Source: Croceivirga lutea (lineage in GTDB: Bacteria; Bacteroidota; Bacteroidia; Flavobacteriales; Flavobacteriaceae). Taken from it: a DNA stretch of 64,000 nucleotides. A program made the translations under genes and the position numbers. The notes under the pieces were generated by a model that made no database searches, was not told the origin of the DNA, and saw only the letters and a list, made by a program, of their open reading frames with translations. Location: positions 248,001-312,000 of the forward strand of contig NZ_JACJUK010000003.1 of the NCBI RefSeq assembly GCF_014235875.1, written 5' to 3'. Below, piece after piece: positions 34,527 through 42,972 of the stretch. Every line of letters begins with the position of its first letter. Within the stretch, counting starts at the first letter, position 1.

Positions 34527-36152
34527 TTAAAAGGCTTCTAGCTGCCCTTCTTCTTGTAATTGTATTGCTAAACTATCTAAATCTAGCACTCGTTTTAGCA
34601 TTTGGTCGTGCTTACCCTTTATTGCATTTGCCAAATTTGGAGAGTACAATTGCTCGGCAATAGCTGCTTTTAAATACGATTTTATTTTACCCTCTTGCCC
34701 GTAATAATCCATTTTAATGTTGAGATTTGGGGCTGTGCAGTAATCTATAAATCGCTCAAAAATAATATCGTCAACCTTATAGTTTTCTATAAATTCATTC
34801 TGCGGATAATTGTAAAATCTTAACCGGTCATTCTCTAGAAACCAGAAAACAAAATCAGCTATATAGCCACTGGAATCAAGACTTTCTACACGTTCTTCAT
34901 CAAGAGTTCCAATGGGCACAAAAACATCTGGAATAATTCCGCCACCACCATAAACTACTTTGCCTTTAGGCGTTGTAAAACGTAAAGAATCTACCACTTT
35001 AATACTATCCATTGAAATTAATTCACCGCTTTGGTAACGTTGTAAAAAACGTTGATAATAATCATCATTACCATTTTCATAAGATTTCTGAATAGATCTA
35101 CCTGTAGGGGTGTAATACCTAGAAACGGTTAGCCTAACAGCAGAACCGTCACCCAAATCCATTTCACGTTGTACTAACCCTTTGCCAAAAGAACGTCTAC
35201 CTACAATTGTGCCTAAATCATTGTCTTGCAATGCTCCTGCAATAATCTCACTTGCTGAAGCCGACCGTTCATTAATAAGTACATAGATTGGTTTGTTCTC
35301 AAATGTGCCTCTTTTAGTGGCTAAGGCTCTTTTGATATTGCCTTTTTTGTTTTTGGTAAAGAAGATTAATTTATCTTTTTCTAAAAACTCATCAGCTAAT
35401 TTTTCTGCAATTCCGAGATAACCCCCTGGGTTATCCCGTAAATCTAAAACCAATTTTTGTGCTCCCTGAGCTTGTAATTTTCTAAGGGCAGTCTTAAATT
35501 CTGAAAAAGTAGATTCTGCAAAACGATTAATTTTAATAAAACCCATATCTGTAGTAAGCATATGGTAAGCCACCACACTTCTAATTGGCACAACATCTCT
35601 TTTAAGGGTGACATCAAAAAAACGGTCTTCGGCTTTTCTGTACACAGTTAGTTTAACCGAAGTTCCTATTTTACCTTTTAGTTTTTTAACCAATTTTGAA
35701 CTTAAAATTCGCTTACCATAAAGGGTATCACCATCTGCCATAAGAATTTTATCTCCAGCAATTATGCCCTTCTTATCACTAGGGCCATCTTTAATTGCTC
35801 GTAACACAGTTACGGTATCTCCTACCCTTCTAAATTGAATACCTATACCAACAAAATCACCCTTCATGTTCTCTGTAACACTTTCCATTTCGCTTTTAGG
35901 TATGTAAACTGAGTGTGGGTCTAATTTTTCTAGTATATTATTTACGGTGACATCAACAATACTATCTGTATCTATATCATCAACATAGGCATAATCTATA
36001 TAATCAATTAGTCTGTTGAGTTTATCTTTTTTAGAATTGGTTGAAAATAATTTTTCAGGAGAATCCGCAAAATGAAGTTTACCACCAATGAAAATACCAA
36101 TAGCCACCGCTAAGGCTAAAATGGTTGGAAATATATACCCGTATTTTTTCAT
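34527..36152 (-). CDS. ctpA: S41-family carboxy-terminal processing protease (CtpA-type)
   Basis: A 541-residue exported protease. A signal anchor (residues ~6-28) is followed by a helical stretch, a PDZ domain (residues ~75-165, 'VGIGIQFRRVGDTVTVLRAIKDGPSDKKGIIAGDKIL') and the S41 tail protease core, with 'MGFIKINRFAESTFSEF', 'LVLDLRDNPGGYL', the catalytic Ser ('RSASASEIIAGAL', ~residue 301) and Lys ('SFGKGLVQ', ~324). It trims C-termini of envelope proteins or removes damaged ones. The ~150-residue C-terminal extension after the core has no assigned domain. dCMP deaminase lies 13 bp upstream on the same strand. Confidence 0.93.
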   Translation of the reverse strand: MKKYGYIFPTILALAVAIGIFIGGKLHFADSPEKLFSTNSKKDKLNRLIDYIDYAYVDDIDTDSIVDVTVNNILEKLDPHSVYIPKSEMESVTENMKGDFVGIGIQFRRVGDTVTVLRAIKDGPSDKKGIIAGDKILMADGDTLYGKRILSSKLVKKLKGKIGTSVKLTVYRKAEDRFFDVTLKRDVVPIRSVVAYHMLTTDMGFIKINRFAESTFSEFKTALRKLQAQGAQKLVLDLRDNPGGYLGIAEKLADEFLEKDKLIFFTKNKKGNIKRALATKRGTFENKPIYVLINERSASASEIIAGALQDNDLGTIVGRRSFGKGLVQREMDLGDGSAVRLTVSRYYTPTGRSIQKSYENGNDDYYQRFLQRYQSGELISMDSIKVVDSLRFTTPKGKVVYGGGGIIPDVFVPIGTLDEERVESLDSSGYIADFVFWFLENDRLRFYNYPQNEFIENYKVDDIIFERFIDYCTAPNLNIKMDYYGQEGKIKSYLKAAIAEQLYSPNLANAIKGKHDQMLKRVLDLDSLAIQLQEEGQLEAF

Positions 36153-36165
36153 TGATTTTTTCGTT

Positions 36166-36603
36166 TTAAGCTAACTCCTCTATAATTGGTATATGCTCAA
36201 CTTCAACACCTGCACGAATAAGAAAATCTAAGCCTGAGGTATCTTTATAAGCCGTTTTATACACTACTCTTTTTATACCTGCTTGATGAACCAACTTACT
36301 ACATTCTTTACATGGCGATAACGTAATATATAACGTTGCTCCCGTACAAGATTGTGTTGAACTTGCCACTTTTAAGATGGCGTTGGCTTCTGCATGAAGC
36401 ACATACCATTTTGTATAACCTTCGTCATCTTCACAAAAGTTTTCAAAACCTGTTGGAGTTCCATTGTAACCGTCAGAGATAATCATTCTATCCTTTACAA
36501 TAATTGCGCCAACTTGTTTACGCTTACAATACGATAGTTTAGCCCATTCCATAGCCATTCTTAAATAAGCTTTATCGTATTTTAATTGCTTGCTTTCAGC
36601 CAT
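36166..36603 (-). CDS. dCMP deaminase (ComEB-like)
   Basis: A 145-residue zinc deaminase that converts dCMP to dUMP for thymidylate synthesis. The zinc motif His70-Ala-Glu72 ('VLHAEANAIL') and PCxxC (Cys98, Cys101 in 'SPCKECSKL') are intact. 'DGYNGTPTGFENFCED' is the family substrate loop. Length is standard. It precedes the S41 protease gene by 13 bp, in the same direction. Confidence 0.92.
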   Translation of the reverse strand: MAESKQLKYDKAYLRMAMEWAKLSYCKRKQVGAIIVKDRMIISDGYNGTPTGFENFCEDDEGYTKWYVLHAEANAILKVASSTQSCTGATLYITLSPCKECSKLVHQAGIKRVVYKTAYKDTSGLDFLIRAGVEVEHIPIIEELA

Positions 36604-36678
36604 ACAACTAGTTGAATTTTAAATATACCGGTCTAAAAACGCAACCGCAACCTTATTTTGTAAAAATTAACGTGGCCC

Positions 36679-37266
36679 TTAAGATGGGAACGTATCAATA
36701 AGCATTGGTATTGTTATTAGAACAATTAAAAAAGAAAGTACAGCAATAAATAAGCGCTGTTTTATTGCAATTAGGTCTTGTAGCACAAATGCTAACAACA
36801 AAACAGCTAATACAATTAGAACTTGTGCTATTTCAATTCCACTAGCAAAACCTAGTAAAGGCAAAAGTTTTTCGGTTTCTTCGGCCATCATCATATTAAA
36901 ATAATTTGAAAAGCCAAACCCATGAATTAATCCAAAAAATGCTGTTGAAATTGCATGAAAATAGATATTGGTTTGTTCTCTATTTATAAACACTAAATAT
37001 AAATTGTACAATGCGGTTAGTGCAATAGTAACTGGTATAAAAAACTCTATTATAGCACTATTAATTTGAAGTACCTCATAAGCTGACAAAGCAAGAGAGG
37101 TACAATGAGCAATGGTAAAAATTGTAGCTAGTAGTAATACCGCTTTCCATCTTTTAAATGTAAATGGCAAAGCCAAAGCAGTTAAAAATAAAATATGGTC
37201 ATACGCAGCAAAATCTAACACATGCTCTAAACCCAACTTTACATAAAAAACAAAATCATTACTCAT
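36679..37266 (-). CDS. HupE/UreJ-family membrane protein
   Basis: A 195-residue membrane protein with five or six hydrophobic segments. 'GLEHVLDFAAYDHILFLTALALPF' near the start and 'HAISTAFFGLIHGFGFSNYF' in the middle carry the conserved His pattern of HupE/UreJ, a family linked to nickel or cobalt transport for hydrogenase and urease. I see no Ni enzyme genes near it, so the metal role is inference. It lies between the DjlA-like gene and the dCMP deaminase gene. Confidence 0.85.
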   Translation of the reverse strand: MSNDFVFYVKLGLEHVLDFAAYDHILFLTALALPFTFKRWKAVLLLATIFTIAHCTSLALSAYEVLQINSAIIEFFIPVTIALTALYNLYLVFINREQTNIYFHAISTAFFGLIHGFGFSNYFNMMMAEETEKLLPLLGFASGIEIAQVLIVLAVLLLAFVLQDLIAIKQRLFIAVLSFLIVLITIPMLIDTFPS

Positions 37267-37286
37267 ACTAGCTGCCTGTTTTATAC

Positions 37287-38021
37287 CTAAATTCCTCTTT
37301 CTTTTTGAATGGTTTCGTAGGCTTTTTGAACCTCTTTAAACTTATCTTCAGCACCTTTTTTGATAGCTTCGTTTTTAGTAACCACCCTATCTGGGTGATA
37401 TTTTTTAGCCATAGTACGATAGGCTTTTTTTACCTCTTCATTTGAAGCTGATTTTTCAATCTCTAAAATTTTATAAGCTTGGTCAGCATCTTTAAAAAAC
37501 ATGGCCTTTATACTTTCAAAATCATTCGACCCAATTCTAAAAAAGCCTGCCAATTCTTTTAGCTTTATTATTTCTGCCTGACTAACTTGGCCATCTGCTT
37601 GTGCAATACCAAATAGAAAATGAAGTAATTGTAGGCGAACTTCATACCTAGTACGTTGATTTAGGTATTGACATATACGTTGTGCGTTAATTTCACGCTT
37701 TTTAATAACCTCATTAAATGTTCGAAAAATTGCATTAGCACGTTCTTTGCCGTAGGTAGCTACAAAATATTGGCGAACGTAGTCCAACTCTTTTTGACTT
37801 ACCTGACCATCTGCTTTAATAACAATAGAGCAAAGCGATAGTAAATTCAGTTCAAAATCTGCTGGCGATACGTTTTGTCTTGTTAAATCTTGAAAAATAG
37901 TACTACCACCTGCTTTGGAACTATTAAAGTTTTCAAAGAAGCTACCCAATAAAAAACCAAGTATAGCACCAGGAAATCTAAATAAACTATATCCAAGAAT
38001 GGCTGCAAACCATTTAACCAT
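37287..38021 (-). CDS. DjlA-like protein (TerB-like domain plus J domain)
   Basis: A 244-residue protein. An N-terminal hydrophobic segment (residues ~5-28, '[21 protein letters not shown]') is followed by a TerB-like helical domain (residues ~55-170, with two 'ADGQVSQxE' motifs that resemble acidic metal-binding loops) and a C-terminal J domain (residues ~180-244) with the HPD tripeptide 'KKYHPDRV'. This is the DjlA layout: a membrane co-chaperone for DnaK. The Gly-rich N-terminal helix suggests dimerisation in the membrane, as in E. coli DjlA. Confidence 0.9.
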   Translation of the reverse strand: MVKWFAAILGYSLFRFPGAILGFLLGSFFENFNSSKAGGSTIFQDLTRQNVSPADFELNLLSLCSIVIKADGQVSQKELDYVRQYFVATYGKERANAIFRTFNEVIKKREINAQRICQYLNQRTRYEVRLQLLHFLFGIAQADGQVSQAEIIKLKELAGFFRIGSNDFESIKAMFFKDADQAYKILEIEKSASNEEVKKAYRTMAKKYHPDRVVTKNEAIKKGAEDKFKEVQKAYETIQKERGI

Positions 38022-38103
38022 GCTTTATAATTTAAGGCCTAAAGATACGTTTTTGCGTATGAAAGGTTTGTTAAGTACCATAGGTAAACTTCGACAAATC
38101 TTA

Positions 38104-38111
38104 TATCTTTG
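38104..38111 (+). promoter_or_regulatory. -7 box TATCTTTG for the bacilliredoxin gene
   Basis: TATCTTTG matches TAnnTTTG exactly, 20 bp upstream of the ATG at 38131. No good -33 TTG at the preferred spacing is visible. Confidence 0.45.
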
Positions 38112-38130
38112 AAAATCAAAATTATTGACT

Positions 38131-38541
38131 ATGTATCCAGAAGAATTGGTTGCTCCAATGAGACAAGATTTGGCCGTTGCCGGATTTGAAGAATTATATA
38201 CAAGTGAAGCCGTAGCATCTGCATTAGAAAAAAAAGGCACAACCTTAGTTGTTGTAAATTCAGTTTGCGGTTGTGCTGCTGCTAATGCCCGCCCTGCAGC
38301 AAAATTAAGCTTACAAAACAGCAAAAAGCCAGACAACTTGGTTACTGTTTTTGCTGGTGTTGACACTGAAGCTGTTAATACAGCTAGAGCGGCAATGATT
38401 CCTTTTCCACCATCTTCTCCGAGTATGGCACTTTTTAAAGATGGAGAATTGGTTCATATGATTGAAAGACACCATATTGAAGGTAGACCAGCAGAAATGA
38501 TTGCTGAAAACTTAATGGAAGCTTATAACGAGCATTGCTAA
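38131..38541 (+). CDS. BrxA/BrxB-type bacilliredoxin (UPF0403/YphP)
   Basis: A 136-residue thioredoxin-fold protein that in Firmicutes debacillithiolates proteins. The redox motif CGC is at residues 46-48 ('VVNSVCGCAAANARPA'), and 'TVFAGVDTEAVNTARAAM', 'PFPPSSPSMALFKDGELV', and 'MIERHHIEGRPAEMIAENL' are family blocks. An in-frame TTG two codons upstream (38125) is possible; the ATG at 38131 is preferred because of the -7 box. Confidence 0.93.
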   Translation: MYPEELVAPMRQDLAVAGFEELYTSEAVASALEKKGTTLVVVNSVCGCAAANARPAAKLSLQNSKKPDNLVTVFAGVDTEAVNTARAAMIPFPPSSPSMALFKDGELVHMIERHHIEGRPAEMIAENLMEAYNEHC

Positions 38542-38563
38542 AATTTAAAAGAGTTTATCATTT

Positions 38564-38588
38564 AAACCACTCTTAAACGGAGTGGTTT
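38564..38588 (+). terminator. Intrinsic terminator after the bacilliredoxin gene
   Basis: Stem AAACCACTC / GAGTGGTTT (9 bp) with the loop TTAAACG, followed by TTTAT. It separates bacilliredoxin from the acyltransferase and overlaps the longer frame of the latter, which supports the start at 38603. Confidence 0.75.
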
Positions 38589-38602
38589 TTTATTTTTATA
38601 GC

Positions 38603-39331
38603 GTGAAAATTTTATCCTATCCAATAACGGTAATTTACTTTTTCTTTTTTGGGTTGTGCCTAATTGTTTTTCATCCTATACAATGGTTTTGTTTTAACGT
38701 ATTAGGCTATAACCCGCACAGAAAGAGCGTTGCTATTTTAAACTGGTCTTTAATGCGCTGTCTAAATATTTTAGGAACGCGCTTCACCTTTAAAGGGAGA
38801 GAAAAAATTCCATTAAACACGCCCTTGATAATCGTTACCAATCATCAAAGCATGTATGATATACCCCCAATTATATGGTATATGCGTAAGTTTCATCCAA
38901 AGTTTGTGAGCAAAAAAGAATTGGGCAAAGGTATACCCAGCGTTTCCTATAATTTAAGACATGGTGGCTCTGTATTAATAGACAGAAAAAATCCAAGACA
39001 AGCCCTTACAGAAGTTGCTAAACTAGGTAAGTATATTGAAAAACATAATAGAAGTGCGGTAATATTTCCAGAAGGCACTCGAAGCAGAAATGGTGAACCA
39101 AAACCGTTTAAAACTAAAGGACTACAAATATTGCTGAAATATGCCCCTAATGCATTAATTGTGCCTATTAGTATTAATAATTCATGGAAAATATTGAAGT
39201 ATGGAAAATTTCCCATGGGCTTAGGCAACCACGTAAAATTTCAGGTTCATGAACCTATAGAAAATACGGGAGACCCCATAGAACTTATTGCAAAAATTGA
39301 AGCTACCATTACCTCAGGAATAAACGTATAA
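38603..39331 (+). CDS. plsC: 1-acyl-sn-glycerol-3-phosphate acyltransferase (PlsC-like)
   Basis: A 242-residue membrane enzyme that acylates lysophosphatidate to phosphatidate. It has the acyltransferase box HX4D ('TNHQSMYDIPP'), 'GGSVLIDRKNPRQA' and the 'FPEGTRSRNG' motif, then 'VPISINNSW'. Two N-terminal hydrophobic segments (residues ~5-35). The GTG at 38603 is used; a longer GTG frame from 38582 would place the start inside a terminator stem. The HD phosphohydrolase gene follows after 1 bp. Confidence 0.92.
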   Translation: MKILSYPITVIYFFFFGLCLIVFHPIQWFCFNVLGYNPHRKSVAILNWSLMRCLNILGTRFTFKGREKIPLNTPLIIVTNHQSMYDIPPIIWYMRKFHPKFVSKKELGKGIPSVSYNLRHGGSVLIDRKNPRQALTEVAKLGKYIEKHNRSAVIFPEGTRSRNGEPKPFKTKGLQILLKYAPNALIVPISINNSWKILKYGKFPMGLGNHVKFQVHEPIENTGDPIELIAKIEATITSGINV

Positions 39332-39332
39332 A

Positions 39333-39995
39333 ATGACGGATACTGAAATTGTAGAAAAAACTATAGCCTTTGTAAAAGAAACACTCAAAGGCGCTGAAGG
39401 TGGGCATGATTGGTTTCATATTCAGCGGGTTTTTAAAAACACGTTACTAATTTCAAAAGATGAAAACGTAGATATTCTTACCGTTAGTCTAGGTGCGTTA
39501 TTGCATGATATTGCTGATGCTAAGTTTTTTGATGGTGATGAAACCGTGGGTCCCAAAATGGCTGTAGCCTTTTTAGAATCAATTGCTGTTAACCAAGAAG
39601 TAATTACTCATGTTAAGAATATTATTGAGAATATCTCGTATAAAAACTCACTTGACAACAACTCCACTACTAAATTCTTCTCCAAAGAATTAGCTGTTGT
39701 ACAAGATGCTGACCGTTTAGATGCGCTAGGGGCTATTGGCATTGCACGTGCTTTTAATTATGGCGGTTTTAAAAATAGAGAACTCTACAATCCAGATGTG
39801 CCTCCACAACTCAATCTGTCTAAAGAAGCCTACAAAAAGTCAAATTCGCCTACCTTAAACCATTTTTACGAGAAGCTATTGTTGTTAAAAGATAAAATGA
39901 ACACCCAAACTGGTAAAAAATTAGCCGAAAAAAGGCATCAATACCTTCTTGATTTTTTAGAACAGTTTTATGCGGAATGGAATGGTAACGCCTAA
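39333..39995 (+). CDS. HD-domain phosphohydrolase
   Basis: A 220-residue predicted metal phosphohydrolase. The HD pattern is visible: 'GHDWFHIQRVFKN' (His), 'LGALLHDIADAKF' (His-Asp) and 'VVQDADRLDALGAIGIARAF' (last Asp), as in the YedJ/YpgQ group. Some relatives hydrolyse nucleoside triphosphates. It begins 1 bp after plsC and is likely translationally coupled. Confidence 0.88.
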   Translation: MTDTEIVEKTIAFVKETLKGAEGGHDWFHIQRVFKNTLLISKDENVDILTVSLGALLHDIADAKFFDGDETVGPKMAVAFLESIAVNQEVITHVKNIIENISYKNSLDNNSTTKFFSKELAVVQDADRLDALGAIGIARAFNYGGFKNRELYNPDVPPQLNLSKEAYKKSNSPTLNHFYEKLLLLKDKMNTQTGKKLAEKRHQYLLDFLEQFYAEWNGNA

Positions 39996-40055
39996 AATTT
40001 AAGCTTTTTAAGAACAGGTTTTTGTATCTTCAAGTCCAACTAAACTAAATGAAAA

Positions 40056-41480
40056 ATGCAAAGACGAAAGTTCATAAAAAATGCAACGGCATCTGCTGCG
40101 GCATTTACTATTGTTCCTAGCCATGTTTTAGGCAAAACCCATGTACCTCCGAGTGATACTCTCTATGTTGCTGGTTTTGGTGTTGGTGGTCGTGGTAGCG
40201 GTGTTATAAATGGTCTACATAATACGGGCAAAGTAAAGTTTGTAGCCTTATGTGATGTAGATGAAAGACGCGCTGGGGAAACATTTAAAAAATTTCCAAA
40301 AGCTAAAACCTACAAAGACTTTAGAAAAGTATATGATAAGCATTTAAAAGAGTTTGATGCTATAATGGTGGCCACACCAGACCATACGCATGCTAGTATA
40401 GCACTACCCTTTATGCGTGAGAAAAAGCATGCATATGTAGAAAAGCCCTTAACACATAATATTTACGAAGCACGTTTAATGACACAGGTAGCTCGTGAAA
40501 ATGGTATAGTTACGCAAATGGGTAACCAGGGGGCATCTAGTGACGATAGCCGTATTGCTAGAGAGTGGGTTGAAAGTGGTGTTATTGGTAAAATACATAC
40601 TATTGAATGCTGGACCAATAGACCTGTTTGGCCGCAAGGCGTGCCAAAACCAACCGAAAAACAACGTATACCCAAAGGTTTAGATTGGGATTTATGGTTA
40701 GGGCCAGCAGCAATGCGAGATTATAACGAAGCCTATTTACCTTTTAAATGGAGAGGATTCTGGGATTTTGGAACTGGAGCACTAGGAGATATGGGTTGCC
40801 ATATAATGGAAACCCCGTTCAGCGTATTAGATTTAGGTTATCCAAAAGAAGCTGAAGCCAGCTGCACAACGGTTTGGGTAGGCGATTTTGTTGAAGCCGA
40901 CTACAGTCATTCTTGCCCTCCTTCTTCTAAAATTCATTTAAAGTTTGCGCATGATTATCATGGAGACATACAATTAAACTGGTATGATGGTGGCCTTAAA
41001 CCAGACTTACCAGACGAATTAAAAGACGGTGAAACCATAGGTTCATCTGGTGGCGGTACCATTATGTATGGTGACAGAGGTACCTTAATTTTTGATACGT
41101 ATTCTCAAAACGCTCGATTTTTACCATCAGAGTTAAAAGAGATTTACAAGTCTCCTCAACCTAAATACACTAGAATAAAAGGTGGTATGGATGGACATAT
41201 TGCCAACTTTGTAGCGGGTTGTTTAACTGGTGTAGAGACCTCTTCTAACTTTGAAAAAGCAGGTAAATTAACTGAAACTGTTCTTATGGGTAATCTTGCC
41301 GTAAAAGCATATCAATACAAAAAATTAAAACCTGGTAAAAAGATTGGTGATTGGGACCCCTTTGAATATGAAGGTAGAAGAAAACTGCTATGGGATGGTG
41401 AAAACATGAAAATTACCAATTACGATAAAGCCAACGAGTGGGTAACACGTGAATACCGTAAAGGGTGGGAGTTAAAATAA
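40056..41480 (+). CDS. Exported Gfo/Idh/MocA-family oxidoreductase
   Basis: A 474-residue oxidoreductase with an N-terminal 'QRRKFIKNATASAAAFTIV', a Tat-like signal, which would send a folded NAD(P)-loaded enzyme to the periplasm. The Rossmann glycines are in 'VAGFGVGGRGSG', the family Glu-Lys-Pro motif is 'HAYVEKPLTHNIYEA', and 'WDFGTGALGDMGCHIMETPF' holds the active-site Asp and His. 'TQMGNQGASSDDSRIAREW' is characteristic of the large Bacteroidota/Planctomycetes subfamily. The gene stands alone, not beside a DUF1080 partner. Confidence 0.9.
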   Translation: MQRRKFIKNATASAAAFTIVPSHVLGKTHVPPSDTLYVAGFGVGGRGSGVINGLHNTGKVKFVALCDVDERRAGETFKKFPKAKTYKDFRKVYDKHLKEFDAIMVATPDHTHASIALPFMREKKHAYVEKPLTHNIYEARLMTQVARENGIVTQMGNQGASSDDSRIAREWVESGVIGKIHTIECWTNRPVWPQGVPKPTEKQRIPKGLDWDLWLGPAAMRDYNEAYLPFKWRGFWDFGTGALGDMGCHIMETPFSVLDLGYPKEAEASCTTVWVGDFVEADYSHSCPPSSKIHLKFAHDYHGDIQLNWYDGGLKPDLPDELKDGETIGSSGGGTIMYGDRGTLIFDTYSQNARFLPSELKEIYKSPQPKYTRIKGGMDGHIANFVAGCLTGVETSSNFEKAGKLTETVLMGNLAVKAYQYKKLKPGKKIGDWDPFEYEGRRKLLWDGENMKITNYDKANEWVTREYRKGWELK

Positions 41481-41504
41481 TACATCAACTTTAGTAAATA
41501 TTGT

Positions 41505-41540
41505 AAAAAGCATTGCATCTTATACGCAATGCTTTTTTTT
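41505..41540 (+). terminator. Intrinsic terminator after the exported oxidoreductase
   Basis: A 12-bp stem AAAAAGCATTGC / GCAATGCTTTTT with a 9-base loop, then a run of T. It lies 24 bp after the stop codon. Confidence 0.9.
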
Positions 41541-41558
41541 GCCTAAATTTAAGTTTAG

Positions 41559-41849
41559 ATGAGCGCCTATCAAGACATGAACAATAGTGTTAAGCAGAAC
41601 GCTAGCTTAAAACCCTCTCAACGCGCAAAATTTAAACAGTCTACAAAACGAAAGGTAATTAGATACCCCCGTTCAAAAACAATGTTGAAATTTAAAACAG
41701 TAACCGATTTTGAATTAAAAAATATAAAGGCCACAATAAACCAAGTGGCGCAACGAAAAATACAAAATGATATGTTTTTTCTAGTTTATCTACTTCTAGT
41801 AACACTTATCCTGCTTGTTGGTACGTTAATTTGGGTTTTTTCAATTTAA
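41559..41849 (+). CDS. Small single-span membrane protein
   Basis: A 96-residue protein with a basic N-terminal region (residues ~1-65, many Lys/Arg) and one C-terminal hydrophobic segment (residues ~72-93). The orientation suggests a cytosolic basic N-terminus. No family recognised. It is convergent with the radical SAM gene 10 bp away. Coding status is supported by an ATG directly behind a terminator and by a balanced composition, but not by homology. Confidence 0.6.
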   Translation: MSAYQDMNNSVKQNASLKPSQRAKFKQSTKRKVIRYPRSKTMLKFKTVTDFELKNIKATINQVAQRKIQNDMFFLVYLLLVTLILLVGTLIWVFSI

Positions 41850-41859
41850 TTTTAAGGTA

Positions 41860-42933
41860 TTAGAATAGTTTCATTTGCCCATCTTTAAAATCGGAATGCA
41901 AATCAGTTCTCAATTTTGGAAAAGTTTTATTCGCAAAATACTTCTGTTTTGCTAGTTTGGCCATAGCATGTATTTGTTCAGCTACTTTACCTTCCCCTTT
42001 AGAACGAACCCCAAAACGGCTGTCATTTAAAGTTCCTCCATGACAAGCTTGAATTAAGTGTAAAACTTTTTCCGCTTTATTGGGCATCGCTTTTCTAATC
42101 CAATCTGTAAACAATTGACCAATGGCGCCGTTTAAGCGTACAATGGTAAAACCAAACGATACTGCACCATGTGCTGCAGCGCTCTGTGCCAACTTTAATA
42201 ATTCGTGGCTATTAATGCCAGGTATCATCGGCGCTAACATAGCATTTACGGGTATACCATTATCAGATAAGGTTTGTATGGTTTGTAGTCGCTTTTTATT
42301 GGTTACGGTTCGTGGTTCTAATAATCTTCGGGTATCTTCAGACAATGAGGTTACTGAAATGTTCACTCCTATTAATTGCTCTTCATTTAATTTTTTTAGA
42401 ATATCCAAATCGCGCAATATCAAGGAGTTTTTGGTAATAATACCCACCGGATGCCGATACTTGTAAAAAACTTCTAAACATTGTCTTGTAATCTGGTACT
42501 GTTTTTCAGCAGGTTGGTAACAATCTGTGTTTCCAGACAACACAATGGTTTCTGCTTTCCAGTTCTTTTTTTTAAGATGATTTTCTAAAAGTTTAGGAGC
42601 GTCTTTTTTAATTAGAATTTTTCGTTCAAAATCTAAACCTGCGCTGTAACCCCAAAATTCGTGTGCATTGCGGGCATAACAATAAATACAACCATGTTCA
42701 CAACCTTGATACGGATTCATAGAGTAGTTCATACCCACATCCGGACTCGTTACTTTATTGACAATGGTTTTTGGAAAAATGGGTAAAAATTCGGTTTTGA
42801 TGTTTTCAGGCGCTTCACCCTCAATACGACAGAATTCGAGAAAATCGTCTCGTTTTTCATAGACTTCGCTCAAAAACCTATTGTGCACATTTAGCTGTGC
42901 GCCTCTACCTTTTTCAAAATGCTTTTTATTCAA
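41860..42933 (-). CDS. PA0069-family radical SAM protein
   Basis: A 357-residue radical SAM protein of the PA0069 (SplB-related) family. The cluster motif is CEHGCIYCYA (Cys78, Cys82, Cys85). 'NPYQGCEHGCIYCYARNAHEFWGYSAGLDFERKI', 'TDCYQPAEK', 'RTVTNKKRLQTIQTLSDNGIPVNAMLAPMIPGIN' and 'GQLFTDWIRKAMPNKAEKVLHLI' are family blocks. The biological substrate of this group is not established; spore-photoproduct-lyase-like DNA repair or RNA chemistry are suggested. Confidence 0.92.
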   Translation of the reverse strand: MNKKHFEKGRGAQLNVHNRFLSEVYEKRDDFLEFCRIEGEAPENIKTEFLPIFPKTIVNKVTSPDVGMNYSMNPYQGCEHGCIYCYARNAHEFWGYSAGLDFERKILIKKDAPKLLENHLKKKNWKAETIVLSGNTDCYQPAEKQYQITRQCLEVFYKYRHPVGIITKNSLILRDLDILKKLNEEQLIGVNISVTSLSEDTRRLLEPRTVTNKKRLQTIQTLSDNGIPVNAMLAPMIPGINSHELLKLAQSAAAHGAVSFGFTIVRLNGAIGQLFTDWIRKAMPNKAEKVLHLIQACHGGTLNDSRFGVRSKGEGKVAEQIHAMAKLAKQKYFANKTFPKLRTDLHSDFKDGQMKLF

Positions 42934-42972
42934 TTATTAGGATTTAATCCAAATTTATGGATTTTATCCTTA

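Noticed and set aside
38582-38602. Longer GTG start of the acyltransferase
   Set aside because: It lies within the stem of the preceding terminator; 38603 is the better start.
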